A stretch of DNA of 34,919 bases from an uncultured Prevotellaceae bacterium (GCA_902771155.1 CACXVS010000029.1:1-34919); one strand, 5' to 3'; counted from the stretch's first letter, positions 17,355 to 26,371 are shown. Numbers and translations are program-made. The notes: generated from the letters alone by a model not told the origin.

Positions 17355-18716
17355 TTATTTTTCTTGCATCAGCTTGTTGAAGTCGGCCAAAGTGACTTCT
17401 TTTTGATTCAGTTTCACTACGTTTTTGAGTGTTTCTGTCAATTTCAAGTCGATAGCACGATCCACAAAATTCTCGATGTTCTCGCGCTTCTTCAGCTGCT
17501 CTTCAGCGTAGTTTTCCAGCACGTCATCGGGTATATTGCTCATACCGTACTGGGCGAACTGTGCACGGATGGCCTCCTTGGCAACATTCTTCAGGTCATC
17601 GTCTTCCACCTTAATATTATTAGCGGCAACGATCTGCTCCTTAATGAGGTGCCATTTCAACTCCTTGATGCTTCCCTCGAAGTTCTTCTCCACATAGTCT
17701 GCACCCTTGTCCTTATTGTTTTGCAGCATGACACGCTTCAACAGAGCCTCCGGGAACTGCAGGTCACCGACCTTCTTCTCCAGATACGCACGTACATCGA
17801 GCATAAACTTATAGTCGCTGTTCTGCTGCAACTGGGGAGCGATGGTCTCGGCAATCTTCTCACGGAAACCTTTCTCATCCTTCACTGTTCCCTCGCCAAA
17901 CACACGATCGAACAGTTTCTGATCAACTGCAGCGGGCTCAAAGTGACGAATCTCCGTAATCTGATAGCTGAAATCAGAGTTCAGATCCTTCACGTCGTCT
18001 TTCTGCACTTTCAACAGGGCAGCCACCTCGGCATCATTATCGGGATAAGCCTTCTTCGGGTTGAAGGTAATGATATCGCCGGGCTTTGCGCCATCGAACA
18101 GTTTCTTCTGGTCATCGGCCTTGATATAAGCGGGCATTACCATAGCGCCCTCAGTGGTGATACCACCTTCCTTTGTGTTACCTTTCTCATCGAGCTCACG
18201 CATATCACCCGTGATCGTATCGTTTCCACTGAACACATCGGCCTTCACGAACTCGCCAGCCTGAGAAGCGTACATCTGCACCTGGTCGTCGATGAGCTTA
18301 TCGTCGGCCTTGATGGCATAGTAGTCAATCTTATCCTTTGAAGTAAGTTCAGCCTTGATCTCAGGAGCCACGGCAATGTCAAACACGAACTCGAGTGTAC
18401 CATCATTCTCAATATCCTGTGGCTTCTGCTTCTCCTGATTGGGAAGGGGTTCGCCAAGCATCTGGATCTTGTTCTCATGAATGTATTCATACAGCTTTTC
18501 ACCCATGAGTTTATTGATCTCGTCAACTTTTACGGCAGCGCCATACTGTTTCTTAATCATCCCCATGGGAACCATACCCGGACGGAAGCCAGGTACCTGA
18601 GCCTTCTTGCGATAATTCTTCAGAGTCTTCTCGACCTGATCCTGATAGTCTGCAGCCTCAATGGTCATAGTCAACAGACCATTAATCTTATCAGGGCAAT
18701 CAAATGTAATTTTCAT
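17355..18716 (-). CDS. tig: Trigger factor, ribosome-associated chaperone
   Basis: A 453-residue chaperone that meets nascent chains at the ribosome exit. The N-terminal ribosome-binding domain covers about 1-115, with the signature loop VPGFRPGMVP. At the position of the E. coli F44-R45-K46 signature this protein has F44-R45-P46. A middle region (about 150-240) corresponds to the FKBP-like domain and is strongly diverged. The C-terminal helical cradle covers about 250-430. It is separated from clpP by its own terminator, and its -7 box at 18761-18768 indicates a single-gene transcript. Gene order tig-clpP-clpX is widely conserved in bacteria, supporting the call. Confidence 0.95.
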   Translation of the reverse strand: MKITFDCPDKINGLLTMTIEAADYQDQVEKTLKNYRKKAQVPGFRPGMVPMGMIKKQYGAAVKVDEINKLMGEKLYEYIHENKIQMLGEPLPNQEKQKPQDIENDGTLEFVFDIAVAPEIKAELTSKDKIDYYAIKADDKLIDDQVQMYASQAGEFVKADVFSGNDTITGDMRELDEKGNTKEGGITTEGAMVMPAYIKADDQKKLFDGAKPGDIITFNPKKAYPDNDAEVAALLKVQKDDVKDLNSDFSYQITEIRHFEPAAVDQKLFDRVFGEGTVKDEKGFREKIAETIAPQLQQNSDYKFMLDVRAYLEKKVGDLQFPEALLKRVMLQNNKDKGADYVEKNFEGSIKELKWHLIKEQIVAANNIKVEDDDLKNVAKEAIRAQFAQYGMSNIPDDVLENYAEEQLKKRENIENFVDRAIDLKLTETLKNVVKLNQKEVTLADFNKLMQEK

Positions 18717-18760
18717 CGTCTTTTATACCTTATAATATATACTATTGAATTTTTGAGGTG

Positions 18761-18768
18761 CAAAAGTA
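18761..18768 (-). promoter_or_regulatory. -7 box for tig
   Basis: The minus strand reads TACTTTTG, matching TAnnTTTG. The transcript should begin near 18755 with a leader of about 38 bases. The box lies in the 82-base gap after lptB. No clear -33 element is seen. Confidence 0.55.
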
Positions 18769-18798
18769 CGCATAAAAACCGAAAGCGCCTAAGAATTT

Positions 18799-19599
18799 TC
18801 ATAAATTAACATTCGAGCCACGCTCTGGCTCCAACATTTGGAAGTCTTTCTTGCGGAGTTCGAACGACTCTGTGAGGTATTTCTCACGCACAATTTTATT
18901 GGCAGCCAGTTCCTCTGGAGTGCCCTGGAACAGGATACGACCTTCAAACAAAAGGTAGGCACGATCGGTAATGGCAAGTGTCTCGTCCACGTTATGGTCG
19001 GTAATGAGAATGCCAATGTTACGGTATTTCAGATGCCAGACGATCTGCTGGATATCCTCCACGGCGATGGGATCGACACCTGCAAAGGGTTCGTCAAGCA
19101 TGATGAACTTCGGCTCTATGGCCAGGCAACGGGCAATCTCCGTACGACGACGCTCACCTCCTGAAAGTTGGTCACCTTTATTCTTGCGCACCTTGTTCAG
19201 ACGAAATTCGCCAATCAACTCCTCCAACTTATTCAACTGATAATCACGCGGTTTCCCCGTCATCTCCAGCACAGAGAGGATATTGTCCTCGACACTCATC
19301 TTGCGAAACACGCTGGCCTCCTGTGCCAGATAGCCGATGCCTGCACGGGCACGCTTATAAACAGGGTATTTCGTCACCTCCTCGTTACCGAGATAGATAT
19401 GTCCGCCATTAGGCACAATCAGTCCTGTAGTCATATAGAAAGAGGTGGTCTTGCCAGCACCATTCGGCCCTAACAATCCCACGATCTCACCTTGCTTCAC
19501 ATCGAAGCTAACATCGTTAACCACCGTACGCTTGCCATAGCGTTTCACCAGCCCTTCTGTACGGAGTACTAGTCGCTCATTTTCCTGATTTTCTTCCAT
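18799..19599 (-). CDS. lptB: LptB, ATPase of the LPS export ABC transporter
   Basis: A 266-residue cytoplasmic ABC ATPase powering lipopolysaccharide extraction from the inner membrane through LptFG. Walker A is GPNGAGKT (44-51), the Q-loop is [13 protein letters not shown], the signature is LSGGERRR (145-152), Walker B is FIMLDE (165-170), and the H-loop is His202. The LptB-specific context [13 protein letters not shown] is present. The C-terminus carries about 20 extra charged residues compared with E. coli LptB (241 residues). It is transcribed divergently from mlaE across a 70-base gap. The LptFG permease is not in this window; an OstA-like partner is. Confidence 0.95.
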   Translation of the reverse strand: MEENQENERLVLRTEGLVKRYGKRTVVNDVSFDVKQGEIVGLLGPNGAGKTTSFYMTTGLIVPNGGHIYLGNEEVTKYPVYKRARAGIGYLAQEASVFRKMSVEDNILSVLEMTGKPRDYQLNKLEELIGEFRLNKVRKNKGDQLSGGERRRTEIARCLAIEPKFIMLDEPFAGVDPIAVEDIQQIVWHLKYRNIGILITDHNVDETLAITDRAYLLFEGRILFQGTPEELAANKIVREKYLTESFELRKKDFQMLEPERGSNVNL

Positions 19600-19616
19600 T
19601 TTTTCCTATTTGGATG

Positions 19617-19648
19617 CAAAGTTACGAAATAATTTTGTAATTTTGCAA
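19617..19648 (-). promoter_or_regulatory. lptB promoter
   Basis: On the minus strand: TTGC (19648-19645), a 20-base spacer, then TAACTTTG (19624-19617). This predicts a start near 19611 and a leader of about 12 bases. Its -33 element overlaps the last base of the divergent mlaE -7 box. Confidence 0.7.
19638..19645 (+). promoter_or_regulatory. -7 box for mlaE-mlaF
   Basis: TAATTTTG, with a second copy of the same 8-mer immediately upstream (19630-19637). Either gives a start between about 19642 and 19652, ahead of the ATG at 19670. A matching -33 element is not obvious. Confidence 0.55.
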
Positions 19649-19669
19649 CCAAATTACATATAATTAAGA

Positions 19670-20416
19670 ATGTTGATACAGAAATGGCTGACCACCTTTG
19701 GTCAATATCTGATGCTGATGGGGCGTACATTCTCACGTCCAGAGCGGATGAGGATGTTCTTCAAGCAGTATGTAAAGGAGATGGCTCAGTTAGGTGTCAA
19801 CTCCATCGGCATTGTCCTTCTTATCTCTTTCTTCATCGGTGCTGTAATCTGCATCCAGATGAAGTTAAACATCCAAAGTCCCTGGATGCCCCGGTGGGTA
19901 AGCGGATACACCACCCGCGAGATCATGCTGCTGGAGTTCTCCAGTTCTATCATGTGTCTGATTCTGGCAGGAAAGGTGGGTTCGAACATCGCCTCGGAGA
20001 TCGGCACAATGCGGGTGACACAACAGATTGACGCCCTTGAGATCATGGGAGTGAACTCCGCCAGTTACCTGATTCTGCCGAAGATAGCAGGCATGATCAC
20101 CATCATGCCGTTCTTGGTGATCTTCTCCTCCGCCATGGGTATCGTAGGAGCATACGGCACAGCCTATATCGGACATGTGCTGCCTCCCGACGATCTAACA
20201 TTAGGTCTGCAGCACGATTTCAAATCGTGGTTTGTGTGGATGAGCATCATCAAGAGTTTGTTCTTTGCTTTTATCATCTCCAGTGTGCCTGCTTTCTTTG
20301 GCTACACAGTGGAGGGTGGTTCTGTCAATGTGGGCAAGGCCAGTACCGATGCCGTCGTATCCTCGAGTGCCCTTATCCTGTTCAGTGATGTATTCCTAAC
20401 CCAGCTCCTGTCATGA
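19670..20416 (+). CDS. mlaE: MlaE-family ABC permease for lipid transport
   Basis: A 248-residue inner-membrane permease of the MlaE/YrbE family, which moves phospholipids between the inner membrane and the periplasmic MlaD ring. The hydrophobic segments and hallmark sequences of the family are present: FFIGAVICIQ, EFSSSIMCLILAGKVGSNIASEIGTM split over the EIG motif, QIDALEIMGVN, and the closing GKASTDAVVSSSALILFSDVFL region. The stop overlaps the mlaF start by ATGA. No mlaD, mlaB or mlaC follows, so the substrate-binding partner must be encoded elsewhere. Confidence 0.93.
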   Translation: MLIQKWLTTFGQYLMLMGRTFSRPERMRMFFKQYVKEMAQLGVNSIGIVLLISFFIGAVICIQMKLNIQSPWMPRWVSGYTTREIMLLEFSSSIMCLILAGKVGSNIASEIGTMRVTQQIDALEIMGVNSASYLILPKIAGMITIMPFLVIFSSAMGIVGAYGTAYIGHVLPPDDLTLGLQHDFKSWFVWMSIIKSLFFAFIISSVPAFFGYTVEGGSVNVGKASTDAVVSSSALILFSDVFLTQLLS

Positions 20417-21186
20417 TTGAAGTAAAGAACCTATATAAAAGTTTTGAGGACAAGGATGTGCTGAAGGATATCAGCACCACCTTCGAAGACGGGAAGACCA
20501 ACCTGATTATCGGTCAGAGCGGCTCGGGCAAGACGGTGCTGATGAAGAATCTCGTTGGTCTTCTGGAGCCTACCAAAGGACAAGTACTCTACGACGGTCG
20601 TGACTTCGTAGGTATGTCAAAACACGAAAAGGTAATGATGCGCCGTGAGATGGGCATGATCTTCCAGAGTGCAGCCCTTTTCGACTCGATGACAGTACTC
20701 GAAAACGTGATGTTCCCCCTGGACATGTTTTCCTCTATGACTCTCAGAGAGCGCATCCGTCGTGCCCAGGAATGTTTGGAGCGCGTCAACCTGAAGGATG
20801 CCGACGAGAAGTTCCCCGGCGAGATATCCGGTGGTATGCAGAAGCGCGTAGCCATTGCCCGTGCCATCGCATTGAACCCCAAATACCTGTTCTGCGATGA
20901 GCCCAACTCAGGATTGGACCCCAAGACCTCACTTGTCATCGACGGATTGTTGCAGAGCATTACTAAGGAATTTAACATGACAACGATCATCAACACCCAC
21001 GACATGAACTCCGTGATGGGCATTGGTGAGAACATTATTTTTATCTATGAAGGTGAAAAGGCCTGGCAGGGAGAAAGCAGTCAGATCATGGAATCGGACA
21101 ACAAACGGCTAACAGATTTTATCTTCGCCAGCGACCTGTTGAAGAACATGCGGCAAATCGTTATTGAAAACGGTCTGCATATCTAA
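20413..21186 (+). CDS. mlaF: MlaF-type ABC ATPase
   Basis: A 257-residue ATPase partner of the preceding permease. Walker A is GQSGSGKT (about 34-41), the signature ISGGMQKRVAIARAI is typical of the MlaF branch, and Walker B is YLFCDEPNSGLDP. Length and the SSMTL/ALFDSMTVLENV Q-loop region fit the family. Start and stop overlap with mlaE (ATGA) imply coupled synthesis. A convergent terminator begins 5 bases after the stop. Confidence 0.93.
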   Translation: MIEVKNLYKSFEDKDVLKDISTTFEDGKTNLIIGQSGSGKTVLMKNLVGLLEPTKGQVLYDGRDFVGMSKHEKVMMRREMGMIFQSAALFDSMTVLENVMFPLDMFSSMTLRERIRRAQECLERVNLKDADEKFPGEISGGMQKRVAIARAIALNPKYLFCDEPNSGLDPKTSLVIDGLLQSITKEFNMTTIINTHDMNSVMGIGENIIFIYEGEKAWQGESSQIMESDNKRLTDFIFASDLLKNMRQIVIENGLHI

Positions 21187-21190
21187 ATAA

Positions 21191-21220
21191 AAAGAGGTTG
21201 AACTATTGTTCAGCCTCTTT
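21191..21220. terminator. Convergent terminator overlapping the uraA 3' end
   Basis: A 13-bp stem with one G-T pair (21191-21203 against 21208-21220), a TATT loop, a T-rich tail on the plus strand and a matching A-rich flank. It terminates mlaEF. On the other strand the right arm encodes the last codons (Lys-Glu-Ala-Glu-Gln) and the loop the stop of the uraA-like gene, so it may also terminate that operon. Confidence 0.8.
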
Positions 21221-22408
21221 TGTCTTAGGTAGGAGGAGATTGAGTAAGACACCAATCACCGCGGATAATCCGATACCACTTATGGAGAAAGATCCAAATG
21301 TCAATACTGCGCCACCAATACCCATCGTCAACGTCACTGAGACGATGATAATATTACGTGTCTGATTCAGGTCCACCTTATTATTAATAAGGTTCTGCAC
21401 GCCCACCGAGGCGATGGAACCGAAGAGCAGCAACATGATACCGCCAAGTACGGCCTGCGGGATGCTCTGTAACAGAGCCGACAATTTGCCGATGACGGAG
21501 AATATGACAGCTGTAAATGCAGCGATGCGAATCACCTGCGGATGGGTCACCCGCGTAATCTGCATGGCACCTGTTACCTCGGAGTAAGTCGTAACAGGAG
21601 GGCCACCCACGAAAGAGGCAAAGAGACAAGCAAGACCGTCACCGAACATGGTACGATGCAGGCCTGGATCCTTCACAAAGTCCTTATCAGCCACGGCACT
21701 GACAACATACACATCACCGATATGTTCAATCACTGGTGCGATGGCCACGGGAATCATGAACACAAATGGTTCCCAGGCAAACTGCGGCAATTGTAAATGA
21801 GCCATCATCGGCGGCAAGGCAAACCACGGGGCGGAACTGACAGCGCTGAGATCGACAAGCCCCATGCAAAGTGCCACGATATAACCTGTAATGATACCAA
21901 TGATAACGGGCACGAGCCTTACCAAGCCCTTAGCAAAGACGAGCACAATGATTGCCGCGATGAGTGAGATAAAAGCCAACAGCCAATTCTCCTTAGCCAT
22001 ATTCACGGCGGCAGGCGACAGCGACAGACCAATAAGGATAATCACAGGACCAATGACTACAGGTGGGAAAAGACGGTCAATGACTTTGCGACCTTGCCAC
22101 TTGATGAGGGCCGACATGATAAAGTAAACCAGTGCCACGCCGGAGATACCAGCAATCGTACCCATCATACCCCACTGTTGCGAGGCAGAGATAATCGGAG
22201 CTATGAAGGCAAAACTGGAGCCTAAGTAGATGGGGATCATCCCCTTAGTAACAAGATGAAAGATTAATGTACCGATACCTGCGGTAAACAGTGCGGCAGA
22301 GGGATCAAGACCGACAAGCAGCGGCACCAGCACTGTAGAGCCAAAGGCTACAAACAGGAACTGGACTCCCACAATCGTTTTCCTGGAGGCAGATAATTCT
22401 TGAGTCAT
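21203..22408 (-). CDS. UraA-type nucleobase:cation symporter (uracil/xanthine permease)
   Basis: A 401-residue inner-membrane transporter of the NCS2 uracil/xanthine branch, with about 12-14 hydrophobic spans. Family landmarks are GSTVLVPLLVGLDPSAALFTAGIG, the short TM3 strand region IYLGSSFAFI, and the substrate-site motif IEHIGDVYVVS. A GTG directly upstream (22411) is an alternative start; ATG at 22408 is preferred. It is last in the surE-lpxB-NCS2-DUF5020 operon, 12 bases behind the DUF5020 gene. The partner genes suggest nucleobase salvage. Uracil rather than xanthine cannot be fixed from sequence alone. Confidence 0.9.
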   Translation of the reverse strand: MTQELSASRKTIVGVQFLFVAFGSTVLVPLLVGLDPSAALFTAGIGTLIFHLVTKGMIPIYLGSSFAFIAPIISASQQWGMMGTIAGISGVALVYFIMSALIKWQGRKVIDRLFPPVVIGPVIILIGLSLSPAAVNMAKENWLLAFISLIAAIIVLVFAKGLVRLVPVIIGIITGYIVALCMGLVDLSAVSSAPWFALPPMMAHLQLPQFAWEPFVFMIPVAIAPVIEHIGDVYVVSAVADKDFVKDPGLHRTMFGDGLACLFASFVGGPPVTTYSEVTGAMQITRVTHPQVIRIAAFTAVIFSVIGKLSALLQSIPQAVLGGIMLLLFGSIASVGVQNLINNKVDLNQTRNIIIVSVTLTMGIGGAVLTFGSFSISGIGLSAVIGVLLNLLLPKTKEAEQ

Positions 22409-22420
22409 CACTTTATATTC

Positions 22421-23131
22421 CTAAAAGTTCCATTTAAGTGCCACTGTAGGATTGACGAAGAAGGTCTTGTCACTTCCTGCTTTCATGTTAGCAATAAAAT
22501 TGTTACTGATTTCTATCTCGGAACCGAAGCTGAGGTTCGGTGTGACATTATACCAGAACTGGGGTTCAGAGAGAATGACGAGTTGTCCATGACCATCGGC
22601 ATTTTCACCACGCCAGAAATCGATAAAGCCAGAGAAAGTGAAGTTCTTGCCAAAGTTCAGGCCCCACACGCCAGTCAACTGAACACTATTATATGCCGAG
22701 GTGCCTTCGTAGCTCTTGAAGAAACGCTTGTAGAGCATCTGCACGGACCAGGTCTTTGAGAAATCGGCATTATGACCGTTGTAAGCACCACCAATCAAGC
22801 CTGCATGCTGAAAACTTCCTATCACATGATACAGACCGCCATCATACTCCGCATGGACAGCAAAGGGGGAATTTTTGCCAACATTAACCTCTCGCGAGAT
22901 CTCGGTATAGACACTACGCATAAACTTACGGCTGAGATCTAGGTCAACGAAATAGTACCAAGATCCCCATTTATCGGCTTTAAACTGCTCCAAGGTAACA
23001 GTCACCTTCTGGCGGTCTGGTTGTTCGTCGGAATAGATGTTACGACCAAAATCATAATGGATTTGAATGTTCTGTGCGTTTACTGTAAGGACTGCTATAG
23101 TTAGCAACGCGATGGAAAAGATTTTTTTCAT
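22421..23131 (-). CDS. DUF5020 outer-membrane protein, Tsx-like nucleoside channel candidate
   Basis: A 236-residue protein. The start at 23131 is chosen because MKKIFSIALLTIAVLTVNAQ is a clean signal peptide; a start at 23152 would add seven residues of no value. The mature part is alternating aromatic beta strands (IQIHYDFG, WYYFVDLDLS, FSKTWSVQMLYKRF, PQFWYNVTPNLSFGSEIEIS) and ends in Trp-Asn-Phe, the C-terminal Phe signal of outer-membrane barrels. Bacteroidetes proteins of this type fall in DUF5020 and resemble the nucleoside channel Tsx. It lies between two nucleobase permeases, with 26- and 12-base gaps, which fits an outer-membrane entry pore for nucleosides. This specificity is inference. 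Confidence 0.8.
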   Translation of the reverse strand: MKKIFSIALLTIAVLTVNAQNIQIHYDFGRNIYSDEQPDRQKVTVTLEQFKADKWGSWYYFVDLDLSRKFMRSVYTEISREVNVGKNSPFAVHAEYDGGLYHVIGSFQHAGLIGGAYNGHNADFSKTWSVQMLYKRFFKSYEGTSAYNSVQLTGVWGLNFGKNFTFSGFIDFWRGENADGHGQLVILSEPQFWYNVTPNLSFGSEIEISNNFIANMKAGSDKTFFVNPTVALKWNF

Positions 23132-23157
23132 AATGGTATCGTATTTATACATTTATA

Positions 23158-24474
23158 TTATAATAAAGGAATGATATATTTCAGTACAAAGAATGCAGAC
23201 AGCACATACATCACAACAGAAACCTCTTTATATCGTCCTGTCAGCGCCTTGATCAGCACAAAGGAGAGCATACCGAGCACGATACCCTCTGAGACGCTGG
23301 CCGTAAACGGCATCATCACAATGGTGACGAAACAGGGCACCATTTCCGTCATGTCTTCGAAATTGATATGGGTGATGGAGCGCATCATCAAGACACCTAC
23401 CAGCACTAATGCACTGGTGGTTGCTGCAGATGGAATCATCAGGAACAGAGGGGAGAAGAAAAGGGATGCCAAGAAGAGCAGGGCAACAGTAAACGCAGTC
23501 AGGCCGGTTCGTCCACCAGCGGCAATGCCGGTAGTACTCTCCACATAGGTCGTAATAGTATTTGTTCCACAAAGAGCACCACAGGTAGTACCGATAGCAT
23601 CAGCCATCAGTGCGCGATTCAGACCTTGAATCTTACCCGTTTTCGGATCAGTCATACCAGCACTCGTGGCAGCACCGATAAGCGTGCCCAGCGTGTCAAA
23701 GATATCCATAAACAGCAAAGTAAACACAGCAACATAATAGTCCACATCCAACGAGAGGAAACTACTAAAATCCAGTTTGAATGCTATCGGTTCCATGGAT
23801 GCCGGAAGACTGACAATCGTGAACCCCTCGGGAATATGTGTCACACCAAAAGGAATGCCAACGAGTGTCATGGCAATAATCGAATAGAATAGCGCCCCAT
23901 GAACCTTGAGCGCCATCAGGATGGCAGCAACCAAGATACCGCATATGGCCACCAGAGAAGTAGGTGTCCAAGGGCCAAGTGAAGTTATCGTGGAGTCATT
24001 GGCGATGATCAAGCCACCATTCTTCAAACCAATATAGGCAATGAAGAGACCAATTCCTACAGAGATAGAATAACGCAGGTTCAGCGGTATGGCATTGACA
24101 ATAGCCTCACGGACCTTAAATACCGTCAGCAAGATGAAGACAACACCCTCCACAAAAACGGCAGCGAGAGCCTGTTGCCAACTATAGCCCATCACCAACA
24201 CGAGGGTATAGGCAAAAAAGGCGTTAAGCCCCATTCCTGTGGCTAGTGCAAATGGCAACTTTGCATAAAAAGCCATGATAAGGGTGGCGATGGCGGCTGA
24301 TACAACGGTAGCAGAAAACAATGCAGCCTTGTCCATACCTGTTTCTCCAAGAATCAGCGGATTGACGGCAAGGATGTAGGACATAGTCAGAAACGTAGTC
24401 AGACCTGCCATCATTTCCACTCTCACGGAGTGTTTTGCAGAGTCAAAACCAAGCAAAACTAAAAACTTGTTCAT
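23158..24474 (-). CDS. NCS2 / AzgA-type purine permease
   Basis: A 438-residue multi-span inner-membrane transporter. The N-terminus VRVEMMAGLTTFLTMSYILAVNP is the hallmark of the AzgA/PbuG hypoxanthine-guanine-adenine subfamily. GMGLNAFFAYTLV, DIFDTLGTLIGAATSAGM and TTYVESTTGIAAGGRTGLTA are the other conserved blocks. It imports purine bases with protons. Its start overlaps the lpxB stop by ATGA, and the DUF5020 gene follows after 26 bases. Which purines it prefers cannot be read from the sequence. Confidence 0.92.
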   Translation of the reverse strand: MNKFLVLLGFDSAKHSVRVEMMAGLTTFLTMSYILAVNPLILGETGMDKAALFSATVVSAAIATLIMAFYAKLPFALATGMGLNAFFAYTLVLVMGYSWQQALAAVFVEGVVFILLTVFKVREAIVNAIPLNLRYSISVGIGLFIAYIGLKNGGLIIANDSTITSLGPWTPTSLVAICGILVAAILMALKVHGALFYSIIAMTLVGIPFGVTHIPEGFTIVSLPASMEPIAFKLDFSSFLSLDVDYYVAVFTLLFMDIFDTLGTLIGAATSAGMTDPKTGKIQGLNRALMADAIGTTCGALCGTNTITTYVESTTGIAAGGRTGLTAFTVALLFLASLFFSPLFLMIPSAATTSALVLVGVLMMRSITHINFEDMTEMVPCFVTIVMMPFTASVSEGIVLGMLSFVLIKALTGRYKEVSVVMYVLSAFFVLKYIIPLL

Positions 24475-25586
24475 TTTGGTCGATTATTTAATAAATTAAA
24501 CATGATTGTTGCAGCATTATCGGAAGCCTTTTCCTCCCCTAGGCGTCGTCGTACCTCATCATAGCCGTGGAACACTGTTTCTCGGGCTGGCCCATCAAGG
24601 ATCTTCCCTAGTTCCTTGCGGATGTTATCCACAGAAAAGGAATCTGCCACCAGTTCTGTCACCACCTCATCATCGGCAATAAGATTTACCAAGGATACAT
24701 ACTTCACGTGAATGATATGTTTTCTGAAGAAGGCTACTACTTTATGGATGGGAGTCTCATAACACACGACCTGTGGCACGTTGAAAAGAGCCGTTTCCAA
24801 AGTAGCCGTACCACTTGTAACCAAAGCGGCATGGGCTTTGGACAACAATGGATAGGTCTGGTTATAGACAATCTCCACACCACTACCTTGAATAAAAGTG
24901 CCGTAATAGGCTGGCTCGATTCCCGGTGCACCGGCAAGCACAATCCTATAATCCTTCATATATGGTTTTACGGCCTCCATCATGGCAGGCAGATTATCCT
25001 TAATCTCTTGTCTTCTCGATCCTGCGAGCAAAGCGATAACCGGTTCCCGGTTCATCATTGGAGAAGTCTGCAAGAATTCTCGTACTTCGTCTGCCGTAGG
25101 ATTACCAACATAGTGAATGGGGAAATGATGCTTCTTCTCAAAGAAATCCACTTCAAAGGGTAGAATGGAGAAGAGTTCGTCTACATCACGTTTGATACTT
25201 TTAATGCGGTACTCTTTCCAGGCCCAAATCTTCGGAGAGATATAATAATAGACAGGAATCTTTGTCCTCGATTTTACATATTTAGCGATACTCAGGTTAA
25301 AGCCAGGATAATCGACAAGAATCACACAATCAGGATACCAACTGGCAATGTCCTCTTTACACATCTTCATGTTGTCAAGGATGGTGGGCAGGTGGAGTAA
25401 GACAGGGATAAAGCCCATATACGCCAATTCTTTATAATGTCGCACACATGTACCGCCCTCAGCCTTCATCAGGTCTCCGCCAAAGAAACGGAATTCTGCG
25501 TCTTTGTCAACACCTTTCAATGACCTCATCAAGCGGGAGGCATGAAGGTCGCCCGAAGCTTCTCCTGCTATCAGATAATACTTCAT
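24471..25586 (-). CDS. lpxB: Lipid-A-disaccharide synthase
   Basis: A 371-residue peripheral membrane glycosyltransferase (GT19) joining UDP-2,3-diacylglucosamine and lipid X to form the lipid A disaccharide. The start at 25586 gives MKYYLIAGEASGDLHASRLM, the family N-terminus. A longer in-frame start at 25679 lies inside surE and is rejected. Other blocks are GFIPVLLHLPTILDN, ILVDYPGFNLSIAKY, YYISPKIWAWKEYRIK, YVGNPTADEV, LLAGSRRQEIK, and SGTATLETALFNVPQVVCYE. ATGA overlaps join it to both surE and the purine permease. lpxB is the only envelope gene in an otherwise nucleotide-related operon. Confidence 0.96.
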   Translation of the reverse strand: MKYYLIAGEASGDLHASRLMRSLKGVDKDAEFRFFGGDLMKAEGGTCVRHYKELAYMGFIPVLLHLPTILDNMKMCKEDIASWYPDCVILVDYPGFNLSIAKYVKSRTKIPVYYYISPKIWAWKEYRIKSIKRDVDELFSILPFEVDFFEKKHHFPIHYVGNPTADEVREFLQTSPMMNREPVIALLAGSRRQEIKDNLPAMMEAVKPYMKDYRIVLAGAPGIEPAYYGTFIQGSGVEIVYNQTYPLLSKAHAALVTSGTATLETALFNVPQVVCYETPIHKVVAFFRKHIIHVKYVSLVNLIADDEVVTELVADSFSVDNIRKELGKILDGPARETVFHGYDEVRRRLGEEKASDNAATIMFNLLNNRPK

Positions 25587-26350
25587 AGATTCCAAGCCTC
25601 GATTATACCCATAGCAGAATAGGACGTTACGTCTATCTGTGTGGGGGTAATGGCAACATAACCGTGCGACAATGCCCAATTGTCAGTATCTTCAGCATCG
25701 GGTTCGTCGTTCGTATAGTGTCCCACCATCCACCAATAGTCGTAACCCCGGGGATGATGGCATTGTGTTACTTCATTTGCCCACGTACCCTTTGCCATCC
25801 TGCAGACACGCACTCCTTTATAGGTTTCCACTAAGGGGAAATTAATATTCAGGCAGGTGCCAATTGGGAGACCTTCTTGGAGTACCCTTTTTGTGATGTT
25901 TCGTATCAGGGGGCGTAAAGGTTCGAAATCGGCATCTTCCCGATGGTCGCAGAGAGAGAAGGCCACAGAAGGGATATACTTCATGCAGCCCTCAATAGTC
26001 ACCCCCATCGTACCACTGTAATGCACATTGACCGAAGCATTGTCACCATGATTAATGCCACCGATAACCATATCAGGCTTTCTGGGAACGATCTCCGCCA
26101 GAGCCATCTTCACGCAATCCACAGGGGTGCCGTTACATGACCACACCTCAACACCATCCCTTTTTTCTCGCAGACGAAGTCGCAAAGGGGTGGTAGCCGA
26201 AAAAGCACAAGAGAACCCACTACATGCTGATTCCGGCGCACAAACGATGATATCACCATAGTCTGACAACATCTCTATAAGGCTGTTGATACCCTTTGCC
26301 TGATAGCCGTCATCGTTGGAAATGAGCAATAATGGTCGTTTAATTTCCAT
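25583..26350 (-). CDS. surE: SurE, 5'/3'-nucleotidase
   Basis: A 255-residue survival protein removing phosphate from nucleoside monophosphates. The start at 26350 gives MEIKRPLLLISNDDG. An upstream in-frame ATG at 26374 falls in the promoter and is rejected. Metal ligands are D13/D14 in SNDDG, S44 in ESACSGFS, and N100 in GGINHGDN. The TVDCVKMAL-type block (GTPVDCVKMALAEI) and the YSGTMGVTIEG motif are present. It is first in a five-gene operon whose other members include two nucleobase permeases and a Tsx-like barrel, consistent with nucleotide salvage. It is divergent from parA. Confidence 0.95.
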   Translation of the reverse strand: MEIKRPLLLISNDDGYQAKGINSLIEMLSDYGDIIVCAPESACSGFSCAFSATTPLRLRLREKRDGVEVWSCNGTPVDCVKMALAEIVPRKPDMVIGGINHGDNASVNVHYSGTMGVTIEGCMKYIPSVAFSLCDHREDADFEPLRPLIRNITKRVLQEGLPIGTCLNINFPLVETYKGVRVCRMAKGTWANEVTQCHHPRGYDYWWMVGHYTNDEPDAEDTDNWALSHGYVAITPTQIDVTSYSAMGIIEAWNL

Positions 26351-26371
26351 AAAATATGAATGTTTTGACTG

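Noticed and set aside
25587..25679. 31-residue N-terminal extension of LpxB
   Set aside because: Lies within the surE coding region and precedes the canonical LpxB N-terminus; ATG at 25586 overlaps the surE stop in the usual ATGA form.
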